NCBI RefSeq assembly: GCF_025685685.1
Contig: NZ_JAGSYH010000003.1
Location: 310,001-374,000, forward strand
Direction of reading: 5' to 3'
Source: Acidicapsa dinghuensis
Lineage (GTDB): Bacteria; Acidobacteriota; Terriglobia; Terriglobales; Acidobacteriaceae
DNA: 64,000 bases
Each line of letters starts with the position of its first letter. Within the stretch, counting starts at the first letter, position 1. This document shows positions 17,020 through 25,833 of this stretch, piece by piece. The position numbers and the translations under genes are program-made. The notes beneath the pieces were generated by a model. That model did not search any database. It was not told the origin of the DNA and was given only the letters and a program-made list of their open reading frames with translations.

Positions 17020-18120
17020 TCAATTCCGCGCGTCTGCCAGCGTCTTTCCTTTCGAATCTTGCTTCGCCTTATCGATCAGTTCTTTAAGCTTCGCCTCGAT
17101 CTCTCCGCTGCCCACCTGTTGATCCTGTAAGAATCCCTGCGCATCGATAGTGAATGTGGTCGGAATCGCATTCACATGAAATCGGCTTGCGAGCTCTCCA
17201 TCAAAACCGCCATCCCGATACTGCGCCCAGGTCATACCGTTCTTTGTAATAAAGCTCTTCCACTCTCCTTCATCCGCATCGAGGCTGATGCTGACGATCA
17301 CAAGCGGCTCACCCTCAAATTCCTTTGCAATCTCCTTCATCTTCGGCAATGCCTGCCTGCACGGGCCGCACCACGTAGCCCAGAAATCAAGCAGCACAAC
17401 TTTGCCGATCATGCTGTCGAGGGAGATCGGCTTGCCATCGAGCCCGGTAACCCGAAAATCCGGAGCAACACGCTTGCGCGCCAGTTCTGGCTGCGCTGAA
17501 AACAACTGCGCCCGCGCGTACTGCGCTCCACTGTTGGGAACTGCCTTCATGTACTCATCGAATCTCGCTTTCGCATCTGCATAGCGATGCAGATGAGCCA
17601 GTGCCACACCATCCTGAAAAACGCAGGCGTGGTTATCTGGCTGTATCTTCAACGCCGCCTGGAATTCACTATCGGCTTGCTGAAAGGGCGCCTCAAAGAT
17701 GCGATAGCCTCCCTCGGAAAGGCATGCTTCTCCGGCAAGATAGTGCGCCTCTGCCTGTTGCTCTGGACCGCTTGCGTGATTCAGCAGAAGTGCTGTCTGC
17801 TCACGCGCCGCTGCATAGTCCTCCAGGTGCATCGCTGTTTTGTAAGCCTCAAACTCGCAGGCAACACAGTGCCCGCCGTCTTCCTGATCCGCTTTCTGAA
17901 AGCCCGACAGCGCGGCCTGGTAATTACCGCTGCTCAGATCCTTCACCGCTTTGCTATAAAGCTTTTCCGCTTTCGATGAAGAAGGCGCTTGAGCTGAAGA
18001 CAACGCAGGCAAATCTGTAACTCCCGCGCTGGAATTGGACTGGGCAAAAGCAACATTAAACACTGTAGCAAGGCACACGGAAACCAGGGTTGCATGGCAG
18101 GCAGAGATTCGAGTCATCAT
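17020..18120 (-). CDS. Periplasmic TPR-thioredoxin (TlpA-like) fusion
   Basis: 366 aa. Signal peptide (VSVCLATVFNVAFA), then TPR-like helical repeats (about residues 48-200), then a TlpA/ResA-type thioredoxin domain (about 215-355) with active site WCGPC (Cys251, Cys254), preceding DFWAT, and cis-proline segment NAIPTTF. Such proteins reduce or exchange disulfides outside the cytoplasm, for example in cytochrome c maturation; the TPR part should bind a partner. A second cysteine pair HCVAC (84-88) lies in the TPR region and may form its own disulfide. Start could be the first or second ATG. No cytochrome c genes are adjacent. Confidence 0.88.
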   Translation of the reverse strand: MMTRISACHATLVSVCLATVFNVAFAQSNSSAGVTDLPALSSAQAPSSSKAEKLYSKAVKDLSSGNYQAALSGFQKADQEDGGHCVACEFEAYKTAMHLEDYAAAREQTALLLNHASGPEQQAEAHYLAGEACLSEGGYRIFEAPFQQADSEFQAALKIQPDNHACVFQDGVALAHLHRYADAKARFDEYMKAVPNSGAQYARAQLFSAQPELARKRVAPDFRVTGLDGKPISLDSMIGKVVLLDFWATWCGPCRQALPKMKEIAKEFEGEPLVIVSISLDADEGEWKSFITKNGMTWAQYRDGGFDGELASRFHVNAIPTTFTIDAQGFLQDQQVGSGEIEAKLKELIDKAKQDSKGKTLADARN

Positions 18121-18354
18121 AGCTCCAGAACAGTGCCTCTACTCTAACATGAGATCTAACTCTCAGAGTGGGTCTCGCCTGCCAAAATGGACAGCCTGCG
18201 TGGCGATGAGTAGAGCGCGAATACTGACGGGGCAATCCGCACCACAGATAGAAGCGCGGCTCAATATAAGTTATCGCTGTCTGTTACTAATTCGAGATGA
18301 ATGTGAGGGACCGCGCATGGCAGCCCCTCAAACACAAGCTATCGTCTCAGTCGC

Positions 18355-18951
18355 TTAAACCGAACCGGCGAGAGACTTCGCGAGACCTGCGGCCAACGGC
18401 ACCTCATAACGCTTGCCCTGATAAGCGAAGACCATCAACATCACCCATGCAGCCAGTGTCAGGATTCCGACCGCAAATGAGATCAGCATATGGATGCCGA
18501 AGAATCCGTAATGATACGAGCCAATCCAGAAGAAAGTGAGAATGATGCGCAGCACAAACAAACTGCCAAACACCACGATCGACTGCGCAGCATGGAAGCG
18601 CACAAAAGGCCGCTTGTCGATCAGCAGGAAGATAATTCCCGTGAGCCATCCAAGCAGGTAGCAAAGCATCCCTGCGACATTCTCCTGCAATCCCGAAGCA
18701 GCAGGCTGTGGTGGATATCCATAGGGCTGCTGAGGCGGAACGTATCCCTGCGGCGCACCATAAGGAGGCTGTTGTCCACCGTATGGTTGCTGGCCGCCAT
18801 AGGGTTGCCCCTGGTAAGGCTGTTGTGGAGGATATTGCGAAGGCGGGTACGGCGGCTGTTGTGGAGGCGCTGCCGCGATAGGCGCTCCGCATTGAGGGCA
18901 AAAAGTCGTTCCGTCGAGAACCTGAGTACCGCACTTGCTGCAAAGGGTCAT
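18355..18951 (-). CDS. Zinc-ribbon, DUF4870 membrane protein
   Basis: 198 aa. An N-terminal zinc ribbon (CSKCGTQVLDGTTFCPQCG, residues 4-22) is followed by a Pro/Gln/Tyr/Gly-rich flexible linker (about 25-83). A DUF4870/Tic20-like domain with about four hydrophobic helices follows (LCYLLGWLTGIIFLLID, RPFVRFHAAQSI, then two more). The FHxxQS motif is the hallmark of DUF4870. Function unknown; likely an inner-membrane protein with a cytoplasmic zinc ribbon. It stands alone between the TPR-thioredoxin and S10 peptidase genes. Confidence 0.85.
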   Translation of the reverse strand: MTLCSKCGTQVLDGTTFCPQCGAPIAAAPPQQPPYPPSQYPPQQPYQGQPYGGQQPYGGQQPPYGAPQGYVPPQQPYGYPPQPAASGLQENVAGMLCYLLGWLTGIIFLLIDKRPFVRFHAAQSIVVFGSLFVLRIILTFFWIGSYHYGFFGIHMLISFAVGILTLAAWVMLMVFAYQGKRYEVPLAAGLAKSLAGSV

Positions 18952-19087
18952 GGTGTGCCTGCTTTCCGCTGCGCCCCGGCCGTGAGACTTGGCACTCGCA
19001 GACCGTTCTTTGCGCCGGGGCTGCTCAACAATTTTGTTACAGCGGAACGCTACCTGAAGGCAGCAGACCAGTCAACGAAAATTACAC

Positions 19088-20653
19088 TCAATGTGCGGCA
19101 AACATCGCCTGGACATCGCTATGTAGCGCCTCTCGGCTCGACTGCCGGGTATAGAACATATGTCCACCAGGATATTCCTTCACAGCCACACGGCTTGGAT
19201 CACCCATGATCGGCATCTGATTCACCGTGAGGATTGATCCCATAAACGGGCAGGAAAGATCATTCCATCCATGAACAATGAGCACGCGCAGTTTGGGGTC
19301 TGCAGCGACAGCCTCCCGAAGCTGTTCCGTCGATCCGCTTCGCAGCTCTTGATCGCGGTTCCATTCGTTGTTTACTTCATAACTGAGAGCGTTGTAACGC
19401 GCGTCGACCTTCCAGCCAACGGTCTGCGTCACAAAGTTGACCATCGCCGTCGTCGTCGGAGCAATAATGCTCGCCAAGATAGGATCATTAGCACGCTGGT
19501 CTGGCGAGAACGGAAAAGGATCAAACGCAGTCACGTTCGAGTCATACACAGAACCTAACTTACCCTGCTCTCGATGCGCTTCGCGAAGATAGGCTCCGGT
19601 TTCGAGCCGCCCTCCCGAATACTTCACAAACTCGGGATCGAGTCCAGTCATCTCTGTAACCTTCCTAATCAATCGTGGAGTCGCTTCCGGATCGTTATTG
19701 CCCTTGAGCAGATCAGTCGCATATTCGCCAAACGTGTAGGCCAGAACGTCTTTCATCGCTTCTGGAGTCAGCTTATGCTGACGCTCAAGATTGGCCGCAG
19801 TAATCGAAGGCAGTGTAACCATCCACGGAATAGGAGAAAGATCGCCATTCTGATCGATCGTCGGGTTCAGGTAAGGCGAAACCAGCACCACACCGTTCAT
19901 CGCAACTCCCAACTGCGATTGCAGGAAATACGTGATACGCGGCCCTCGGAATCCTCCATAGCTCTCGCCCACAAGGTACTTGCGCGAACTCAGGCGATTG
20001 TTCTTCACCAGCCAGTCGTAGACAACGCGAGAGAGATATTCAATATCCGGCTCGGTGGAGTAAAACTGCTTCTTGGTCTCATCCATTGACACCAGCGAAC
20101 GGCTGAATCCCGTACCAATTGGATCAATAAATACAAGGTCGGTAAAGTCGAGCCACGTGCCAGGATTATCGTGAAGCATCGCAGGATCGGAAGGGCTGTC
20201 CCCTTCGTTGCCGACGTTAAGAACCTTGGGCCCGATGGCGCCAAAGTTGAGGTACACCGAAGAGGCTCCAGGACCGCCGTTGAAAGCGAATGTCACTGGC
20301 CGGTTGGGACCATCGACAACATACGATGTGAATACAACCTGGCCACTCTCTTTACCGTCTTTGTCATACACGGGCAGCGTTCCAACTGTGACCGTGTACT
20401 TGAGCGTCTTACCGTTCACTTGTGCGGTTTGCTCTGTGTGTGCATCGGCAGGCAATGGAGGCATCTTCTCGCCGGGCTTGGCGGCCTGATCGGATTTTTC
20501 CTTCTCGCTCTTTTCCGCTGCTGGCTTATCGTTCTGCGCGTTCGCGGAAATAGTGAGGGCAGGCAGAGAAACGCAAGCGAGCAGAACGGCGGCACGCAAG
20601 GCAATGGAGCTGGGGGCACAGCAGAGATTTTTCAACATACCGATACGATACAT
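19088..20653 (-). CDS. S10 family serine carboxypeptidase-like protein
   Basis: 521 aa. Signal peptide (about residues 19-40, ending SANAQ), then a charged linker (PAAEKSEKEKSDQAAKPGEK), then an alpha/beta-hydrolase domain. The oxyanion segment is NGGPGASSVY (125-134), the nucleophile Ser231 lies in GESYGG, and downstream HGWNDLSCP and GGHMFY give the Asp and His. These are the signature motifs of peptidase family S10, which removes C-terminal residues from peptides. The predicted location is periplasmic or extracellular. The start may be ATG 20653 or 20638. Confidence 0.9.
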   Translation of the reverse strand: MYRIGMLKNLCCAPSSIALRAAVLLACVSLPALTISANAQNDKPAAEKSEKEKSDQAAKPGEKMPPLPADAHTEQTAQVNGKTLKYTVTVGTLPVYDKDGKESGQVVFTSYVVDGPNRPVTFAFNGGPGASSVYLNFGAIGPKVLNVGNEGDSPSDPAMLHDNPGTWLDFTDLVFIDPIGTGFSRSLVSMDETKKQFYSTEPDIEYLSRVVYDWLVKNNRLSSRKYLVGESYGGFRGPRITYFLQSQLGVAMNGVVLVSPYLNPTIDQNGDLSPIPWMVTLPSITAANLERQHKLTPEAMKDVLAYTFGEYATDLLKGNNDPEATPRLIRKVTEMTGLDPEFVKYSGGRLETGAYLREAHREQGKLGSVYDSNVTAFDPFPFSPDQRANDPILASIIAPTTTAMVNFVTQTVGWKVDARYNALSYEVNNEWNRDQELRSGSTEQLREAVAADPKLRVLIVHGWNDLSCPFMGSILTVNQMPIMGDPSRVAVKEYPGGHMFYTRQSSREALHSDVQAMFAAH

Positions 20654-20688
20654 CGCCGTGGCAGGTTTGCTTTGAAACTGGCTTGTAT

Positions 20689-20718
20689 CAGCCGGGCGCG
20701 CCAGAGTCCACCCGGCTG
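20689..20718 (-). terminator. Hairpin after catalase-family gene
   Basis: Perfect 8-bp inverted repeat CAGCCGGG (20689-20696) and CCCGGCTG (20711-20718) with a 14-base loop. It lies downstream of the catalase-family gene on the minus strand. There is no clear T-run, so termination is only possible. Confidence 0.4.
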
Positions 20719-20737
20719 AAACTTTTAACGGCCATTG

Positions 20738-21679
20738 CTAAGCTGACCTGCGGCGGCGTCCGCTTAGCAGATAGATCGCGGCCCGTAGCTCAAGCAGCGG
20801 ATCGTCGGAGGGCTCAATGCCATCGACACGCGGGATCGGATCGAAGATCACGTGTTTCTGCTCGGCCTGATTGTCCTCAACCGGATGCGTAAGCACGAGA
20901 TCTCCAATAGTGAAGATCTCACGGTCTTCCGGCCAGTGAATGGTGGCGTCATTCACCTCGTCACCCTCATTCGCAAGCTGCGCCACAATCTTGAATTTCA
21001 CCGGTCCGGCAGCAACGCGGGAAACAATCTCGTCATGAAGATAATTCGCATCTTTCTTCGCAACCTCATCCGCGGTGAGATGATCGTTTCCTGCATCTGG
21101 CAATAGACGATAACGGCCGTATCTAGCAGTGCCTTCGCGCGTAATAAAGCGCGTCGCTGTCACACCGTAATATGTCTCACGCGCAAAGCTGGAGGGAGCC
21201 GGCTTTGGTGTCTGCACGAACGCCAAAGCCGCAGGATGCGTCCCGAGAAACGCCTCGACCGGTGTCGGATGTGGCGAATCTGCCTTGGTCGCTGCGACCG
21301 CCTTCAGAAACTCCAGAAACTCCTGGCCCGTATGCGTCGGAAAGCCATCGACCGAATGGCTGACGATATCTGTGTGTACGCGCTCGGCAAGATGAAAACG
21401 CACCGCCATGCCACGGGGATCCGCGTTCGGGTCATTGTCCGGAATCACAGGAACACCCGTAGAGTTAGAGAAGCGCAGTGAAACCGGCGTGGACTCGCGA
21501 ATGAAATGCGGGGCACGCGAAAGACTGGCTGCATTCGGAGCGGGAGTAAATACCCCGCGCAACATAATCCCTTTGGCGTGCGCCGCACGAAACCCCGGAT
21601 TCAGCCCGAATAACTGATCGAATTGTTGAAGTAGGTCGTTAGCAAGTGCGAGCAGCTTCTCATCTGTCGGTAATGGCAT
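20738..21679 (-). CDS. Catalase-family (SrpA-type) heme peroxidase
   Basis: 313 aa, shorter than true catalases (about 480-750 aa) and in the range of the mono-functional catalase-related peroxidases. Visible are the distal histidine region RAAHAKGIMLRGVF, RFSNSTGVPVIPDNDPNADP with RGMAVRFH, and the proximal heme-ligand region LRAAIYLLSGRRR near the C-terminus. It should use hydrogen or organic peroxides with heme. No signal peptide is seen. The ATG has AAGGAG about nine bases upstream. It precedes the S10 peptidase gene on the same strand with an 84-base gap that holds a hairpin. Confidence 0.87.
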   Translation of the reverse strand: MPLPTDEKLLALANDLLQQFDQLFGLNPGFRAAHAKGIMLRGVFTPAPNAASLSRAPHFIRESTPVSLRFSNSTGVPVIPDNDPNADPRGMAVRFHLAERVHTDIVSHSVDGFPTHTGQEFLEFLKAVAATKADSPHPTPVEAFLGTHPAALAFVQTPKPAPSSFARETYYGVTATRFITREGTARYGRYRLLPDAGNDHLTADEVAKKDANYLHDEIVSRVAAGPVKFKIVAQLANEGDEVNDATIHWPEDREIFTIGDLVLTHPVEDNQAEQKHVIFDPIPRVDGIEPSDDPLLELRAAIYLLSGRRRRSA

Positions 21680-22054
21680 GGTGCAGTTCTCCTTTTGCGA
21701 TCGGTATGCGCCAGCAGAGGATTAAGAACAAACTATTCATCTGAACATGGTCGCGCTACAGGGTTCCGCTCACGATATAGATTCACCCAGTCCAACTTCT
21801 TTTCCGTTTATTTCCCCTTAAATTTCAGAACCACGCTCTGCTGTCATTCATTTCTGAGCATAGCCTCGCAGAGGACCTCGTCTTAGAAATCGTCCCTCTT
21901 TCCTGCGTCAAATTGGTTCTGCGCAATTTGCTGTGCTGTGGAATACTCAATCTTTTTCTTGCCGATCACGTGCAGGAGTGATAGCGTGCCTAGAACCAAA
22001 ACGCCGTGCAATTCTCTTGAAGCCAATTCACAGTTCCCGAACCCAGGAGAAACC
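21680..22054. other. Divergent intergenic region
   Basis: 375 bases between the divergent catalase-family and S53 peptidase genes. It must hold both promoters, but I see no convincing -35/-10 pair and no structured RNA. An ATG at 21938 in frame with the S53 gene has no signal peptide or ribosome site and is not used. Confidence 0.4.
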
Positions 22055-24370
22055 ATGAATCGGAGAGTCGGTCAGCTCTTACCCCTCTTTGCTGTACTCG
22101 CTTGTCTCTTTAATCCCGTAGCCCAATCGCAGACATTTAGAACCCACCATGTGCGGGAGGCTGCGCAAAATGGCACTGCCCGAATAATCGGTAGGCTGCC
22201 CTCCGAGCAGGTGATGCAACTCGACGTCGTGTTGCCTCTGCGTGATGAGACAAGCCTGAAACAGTTTTTAAGCGAGCTGTCTAACCCAGCCAGCCCAGAT
22301 TACCGCAAGTTCATCACGCCCACTGAATTCACCACAAAATACGGCCCAACCGAAGCTGACTACAACGCGGCAACGGCCTATCTCAAAGCGAACGGATTCT
22401 CTATCGTCGGCGGCTCGCGTGATGGCATGGATATTCAGGTCAAAGGTCCCGTCTCTGCCGTCGAAAAAGCCTTCCATGTCGTGATGCGAACCTACCAGCA
22501 TCCGACAGAGAACCGCACATTCTACGCACCGGACCGCGAGCCAACTACAACGCTATCCTTCAGCCTGTGGCATATCTCGGGGCTCGACAACTACTCGATC
22601 CCTCACCCGATGTATGTCAAGAAGAGCGACTATGCCGCCGCCCGCGGTATCAGCCCCGATGCAGTAGTAAAGCACGCAACCACAGGCTCAGGACCGTCAG
22701 CGTCTTTCCTCGGCAGCGATATGCGCGCAGCCTACTATGGCGGCTCAGCGTTAAATGGCGCCGGACAAAACCTCGGCCTCTTTGAGTACTTAGGTACTGA
22801 TTTGAGCGATCTGAATACCTATTACGCCAACGTCAGCCAGACCAATTCCGTGCCGATCACGATTCTCTCCGTCGATGGCACCAGCGCTTCATGCGTATAC
22901 AGTCGCGCAGGAGGCAACTGCGATGACACCGAGCAAACACTGGACATGACGCAGGCGCTCGGTATGGCGCCAGGCCTCGCCAGTCTGACGATGTATGTCG
23001 GCTCGACGGACACTGCAATCATCAGCGCCATGACCACACACAGCCCACTCCCCACCACGATTGGCTGCTCATGGGGATGGACCCCTGCTGATGCCAGCAC
23101 TCTCGATCCTTATTTTGAAAAGATGTCTTCGCAGGGACAGAACTTCTTTGCCGCGTCAGGGGATAGCTCTACCTGGTCTTCAAGGAACGAAGCATGGCCA
23201 GCCGACGACGCGAATGTCGTCTCGGTCGGCGGAACCGACCTCGTTACCGCGAGCGCCGGCGGCGCGTGGAAGTCAGAAACAGCCTGGGCCGACTCAGGCG
23301 GTGGCATCTCCCCGGACAAGATCGCTATTCCCTCATGGCAGAAGCTTTCTGGTGTAATCAACTCCACCAATAAAGGGTCGACTACCTACCGCAACGGTCC
23401 CGATGTTGCGGCTAATGCTAATTTCACCTTTTATGTCTGCGCAGACCAAACAACCTGCACGGCCAATGAATACGGTGGCACCAGCTTTGCCGCGCCCATG
23501 TGGGCGGCCTACATTGCGTTGGCCAATCAACAGCTGGCCAATAATGGCGAGGCGCCTCTCCAGTTCATCAACCCGACCGTCTACGCGCAAAACATAACAT
23601 CGAGCTACGCGACAAATTTCCACGACATAACAAGCGGCACCTCAGGCAGCTATTCCGCGGTGACTGGATATGACCTTGTCACAGGCTGGGGCAGCCCAAA
23701 TGGCGTGAACCTGATTAACGCCTTGGCGGGCAGCACCTCAACCACCCCAACCTTCTCGATCTCCGCCTCACCTTCGGCGGTTTCGGTTCAGCAGGGAAAC
23801 TCTGGAAGCTCGTCGATCTCGACCACGGCAATTAGTGGTTTCAACTCAGCAATCACGCTCTCTGCCAGCGGACAGCCTTCCGGCGTGACCGTCACGTTTG
23901 GGACAAACCCGATTGCCGCGCCTGGATCAGGTTCATCTGGAGTCACGCTGGCCGTAGCATCTACCGTTGCTGCGGGCACCTATCCGATCACGATTACCGG
24001 AACAGGCGGCGGTGTCACGCAGACCACAACGATCAACCTCACAGTAACCACGTCTGGCAGTGGTAGCTTCGCCGTCTCGGTCTCTCCAACCTCTGGTTCG
24101 CTGGCGCGAGGGCAAAGCGGTTACGCAGTTGTAACTACAACAGTCTCCGGTGGCTTCAGCGGAGCAGTGACATTGTCGGCCACGGGTATTCCATCCGGAG
24201 TCACAGGCAGCTTTAGCCCCAGCACAATCGCCGCCCCCGGTTCGGGAACTTCCGACTTCACCTTGACCGTTTCTCGCACGGCACCGACGGGAACCTCCAC
24301 CATCACCATCAAGGCGACCAGTGGAAGCGTCTCTCACACCGCTACGCTGACCTTCACTGTCGTTCGATAG
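22055..24370 (+). CDS. Secreted S53 (sedolisin/pro-kumamolisin) peptidase with Ig-like repeats
   Basis: 771 aa. Signal peptide (QLLPLFAVLACLFNPVAQSQ), then a pro-kumamolisin activation domain (about residues 35-185), then the S53 peptidase domain. The catalytic Glu293 and Asp297 lie in TEQTLDMTQA, and Ser477 in GGTSFAAPMW. Near its end GYDLVTGWGSPNG matches the calcium-binding tail. Two Ig-like/BACON-type modules of about 95 residues follow (SISASPSAVSVQQGNSGSSS; AVSVSPTSGSLARGQSG). S53 enzymes are acid-active serine-carboxyl peptidases, fitting an acidic-soil lifestyle. ATG 22055 is preceded by AGGAGA. Confidence 0.93.
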   Translation: MNRRVGQLLPLFAVLACLFNPVAQSQTFRTHHVREAAQNGTARIIGRLPSEQVMQLDVVLPLRDETSLKQFLSELSNPASPDYRKFITPTEFTTKYGPTEADYNAATAYLKANGFSIVGGSRDGMDIQVKGPVSAVEKAFHVVMRTYQHPTENRTFYAPDREPTTTLSFSLWHISGLDNYSIPHPMYVKKSDYAAARGISPDAVVKHATTGSGPSASFLGSDMRAAYYGGSALNGAGQNLGLFEYLGTDLSDLNTYYANVSQTNSVPITILSVDGTSASCVYSRAGGNCDDTEQTLDMTQALGMAPGLASLTMYVGSTDTAIISAMTTHSPLPTTIGCSWGWTPADASTLDPYFEKMSSQGQNFFAASGDSSTWSSRNEAWPADDANVVSVGGTDLVTASAGGAWKSETAWADSGGGISPDKIAIPSWQKLSGVINSTNKGSTTYRNGPDVAANANFTFYVCADQTTCTANEYGGTSFAAPMWAAYIALANQQLANNGEAPLQFINPTVYAQNITSSYATNFHDITSGTSGSYSAVTGYDLVTGWGSPNGVNLINALAGSTSTTPTFSISASPSAVSVQQGNSGSSSISTTAISGFNSAITLSASGQPSGVTVTFGTNPIAAPGSGSSGVTLAVASTVAAGTYPITITGTGGGVTQTTTINLTVTTSGSGSFAVSVSPTSGSLARGQSGYAVVTTTVSGGFSGAVTLSATGIPSGVTGSFSPSTIAAPGSGTSDFTLTVSRTAPTGTSTITIKATSGSVSHTATLTFTVVR

Positions 24371-24391
24371 CGATAACTCAACTGCTTCCAC

Positions 24392-24427
24392 AACGAAGCC
24401 CGGCCGCATTGGCCGGGCTTCGTTTTT
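24392..24427 (+). terminator. Strong intrinsic terminator of S53 gene
   Basis: Perfect 14-bp stem AACGAAGCCCGGCC (24392-24405), five-base loop, complementary arm to 24424, then a run of T. It lies 21 bases after the S53 stop codon. Confidence 0.92.
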
Positions 24428-24559
24428 CCTCATCGTCGCGGAAATGTCTTCGATTTTCGCCTTGATGATGTTCTTTGCGCCGTTGGGTGAACTGAACGAT
24501 CTACCGTTACAATTGGGCTGACCAGTTCTGTATCGTCTCCCAACTCTTCTGGAGGTCTC

Positions 24560-24787
24560 TTGATCGGCAATATCTATAAGTGCGAAATCTGCGGACTGGA
24601 AAGTTCGGCCCCGGTCCGATGGTTCGTGATTCACTGCGGTGACACCAAGCTCGCCGTCATCAAATGGGACACACAGGAAGCAGGCATGTCCGGAGCGCTG
24701 CATTTCTGCGGCGAAGGACACGCACAGGTCTACATAAGCCGCTGGTTTGAGTCATTCTGCAGCTCTGCTTCGCTGCACAGCCGATAG
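24560..24787 (+). CDS. 75-aa putative zinc-binding protein (CxxC...CxxxH)
   Basis: 75 aa from a TTG at 24560 with GGAGG four bases upstream. Cys8-x2-Cys11 in YKCEICGLE and Cys50-x3-His54 in HFCGEGH look like a CCCH metal site; Cys26 is also present. A core pattern (RWFVIHCGD, LAVIKWD, HFCGEGHAQVYISRWFE) suggests a compact beta-rich fold. Not recognised as a named family. It sits between the S53 terminator and the convergent zapA gene. Confidence 0.7.
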   Translation: MIGNIYKCEICGLESSAPVRWFVIHCGDTKLAVIKWDTQEAGMSGALHFCGEGHAQVYISRWFESFCSSASLHSR

Positions 24788-24828
24788 CGCACATCGATCA
24801 GAGCGCGTTCTCCAGTACACCAACTGAC

Positions 24829-25194
24829 TTACGACGCCGGCTCGCTGGGTTGATCCAGAACGGTATCCAGAAGCCCGCGCAGGCGCACTGCACGCGAGTG
24901 CAATTCCGCGGATTCCGCAGCTTCGCGCGTCGCGCCAAGTTGTTGCAGCTGCTCTTCAGCGCGTGCCGCCTCGTCAGCAAAATTCAGCGCCGTCAGTACG
25001 GCCACTCGAAGCGAATCCGCCGTCCGGCTCGCCGAAGCCACCGAGCGCATGCAGGTATCCACACGAGCGGCCAGGCGCTGGATCTGCGCCGGATCTGGAC
25101 CGGAAAGATGGTACGTCTGATCGTAGATATCGACCGACACGAACGATGAGTCGGGGGTCGAACTGCCGTCACTACCGGACTTCGTTTGAGACAT
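24829..25194 (-). CDS. zapA: Cell division protein ZapA
   Basis: 121 aa. The N-terminal globular part (FVSVDIYDQTYHLSGPDPAQIQRLAARVD) is followed by a long helix that dimerises (LRVAVLTALNFADEAARAEEQLQQL), the usual ZapA layout; ZapA bundles FtsZ filaments at the division site. The length matches the 100-120 aa family. It follows a coiled-coil gene by nine bases, with pheS-pheT further upstream on the same strand, an arrangement seen in many bacteria where zapA is near pheST. The last 20 residues are variable. Confidence 0.9.
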   Translation of the reverse strand: MSQTKSGSDGSSTPDSSFVSVDIYDQTYHLSGPDPAQIQRLAARVDTCMRSVASASRTADSLRVAVLTALNFADEAARAEEQLQQLGATREAAESAELHSRAVRLRGLLDTVLDQPSEPAS

Positions 25195-25203
25195 GGAGCC
25201 TCA

Positions 25204-25761
25204 CTAAAGCTCTAACGCATCAAGCTGTGCAAGCAGCCGTTCCACACGCTGGCGCACCTGCTCGCGCTCCAGCCTGAGAAGTTCAATATCGCTTTGCAAT
25301 CGTTCAATTGCCGGGTTTTGTGCATCAACCTGGGATTGAAGCTGTGCCGCGCGATCTTCCGCAGCGATGCGCGCCTCGCGCTCGGTCTGCACCAGTTTCA
25401 CGGCTCTCAGGATACGCTCTTCGAGAGCGGAAAAATCATCGGCGCTCAATGGCGTCAGCTCCTCAGAATGTTTCGCCTCTGCGGCAGACGGTGGCTCTAC
25501 TGTCTTCGTTTCCGGCATAGAGGCCGCCTCGAACGCTTCGGTGGCTACCGCTTCACCCTCAACCGGCTTCGCTGCTACGGCAGAGTAGCCGCTATCGGCA
25601 TCCTGTTCACTGCCCGCAAAGAGAGCTTCGCTGTCCTCATCCAGAATCGGCTCCGGCTCGGAGATCTGATCCTGTCCCAGAAAACTCTCCACGTATTCCT
25701 GCGACTCTAGCTCTGCTGGTTCTGCAAACATCGATTCCTGCTGATCCAAATGGGCCTCCAT
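25204..25761 (-). CDS. Acidic coiled-coil protein, possible ZapA partner (ZapB-like tail)
   Basis: 185 aa. The first 100 residues are acidic, Ala/Glu-rich and probably disordered (SEPEPILDEDSEALFAGSEQ). From about 103 to 184 there is a continuous coiled coil (ALEERILRAVKLVQTERE, then IERLQSDIELLRLEREQVR and VERLLAQLDALEL). The tail resembles the short ZapB/TIGR02449-type coiled coils that bind ZapA. It ends nine bases before zapA and starts 72 bases after pheT. Role at the divisome is inferred from this pairing only. Confidence 0.75.
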   Translation of the reverse strand: MEAHLDQQESMFAEPAELESQEYVESFLGQDQISEPEPILDEDSEALFAGSEQDADSGYSAVAAKPVEGEAVATEAFEAASMPETKTVEPPSAAEAKHSEELTPLSADDFSALEERILRAVKLVQTEREARIAAEDRAAQLQSQVDAQNPAIERLQSDIELLRLEREQVRQRVERLLAQLDALEL

Positions 25762-25833
25762 GGCGTTTCTCCTGCGGCCCGCCTTCTGCTGGCCCTGCTG
25801 GGGAGTATAAGACGGTTCAACGTGGAAAACCGG

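Noticed and set aside
16867..17130. 87-codon plus-strand frame at the tlpA 3' end
   Set aside because: Overlaps the end of a well-supported gene on the other strand and has no protein features.
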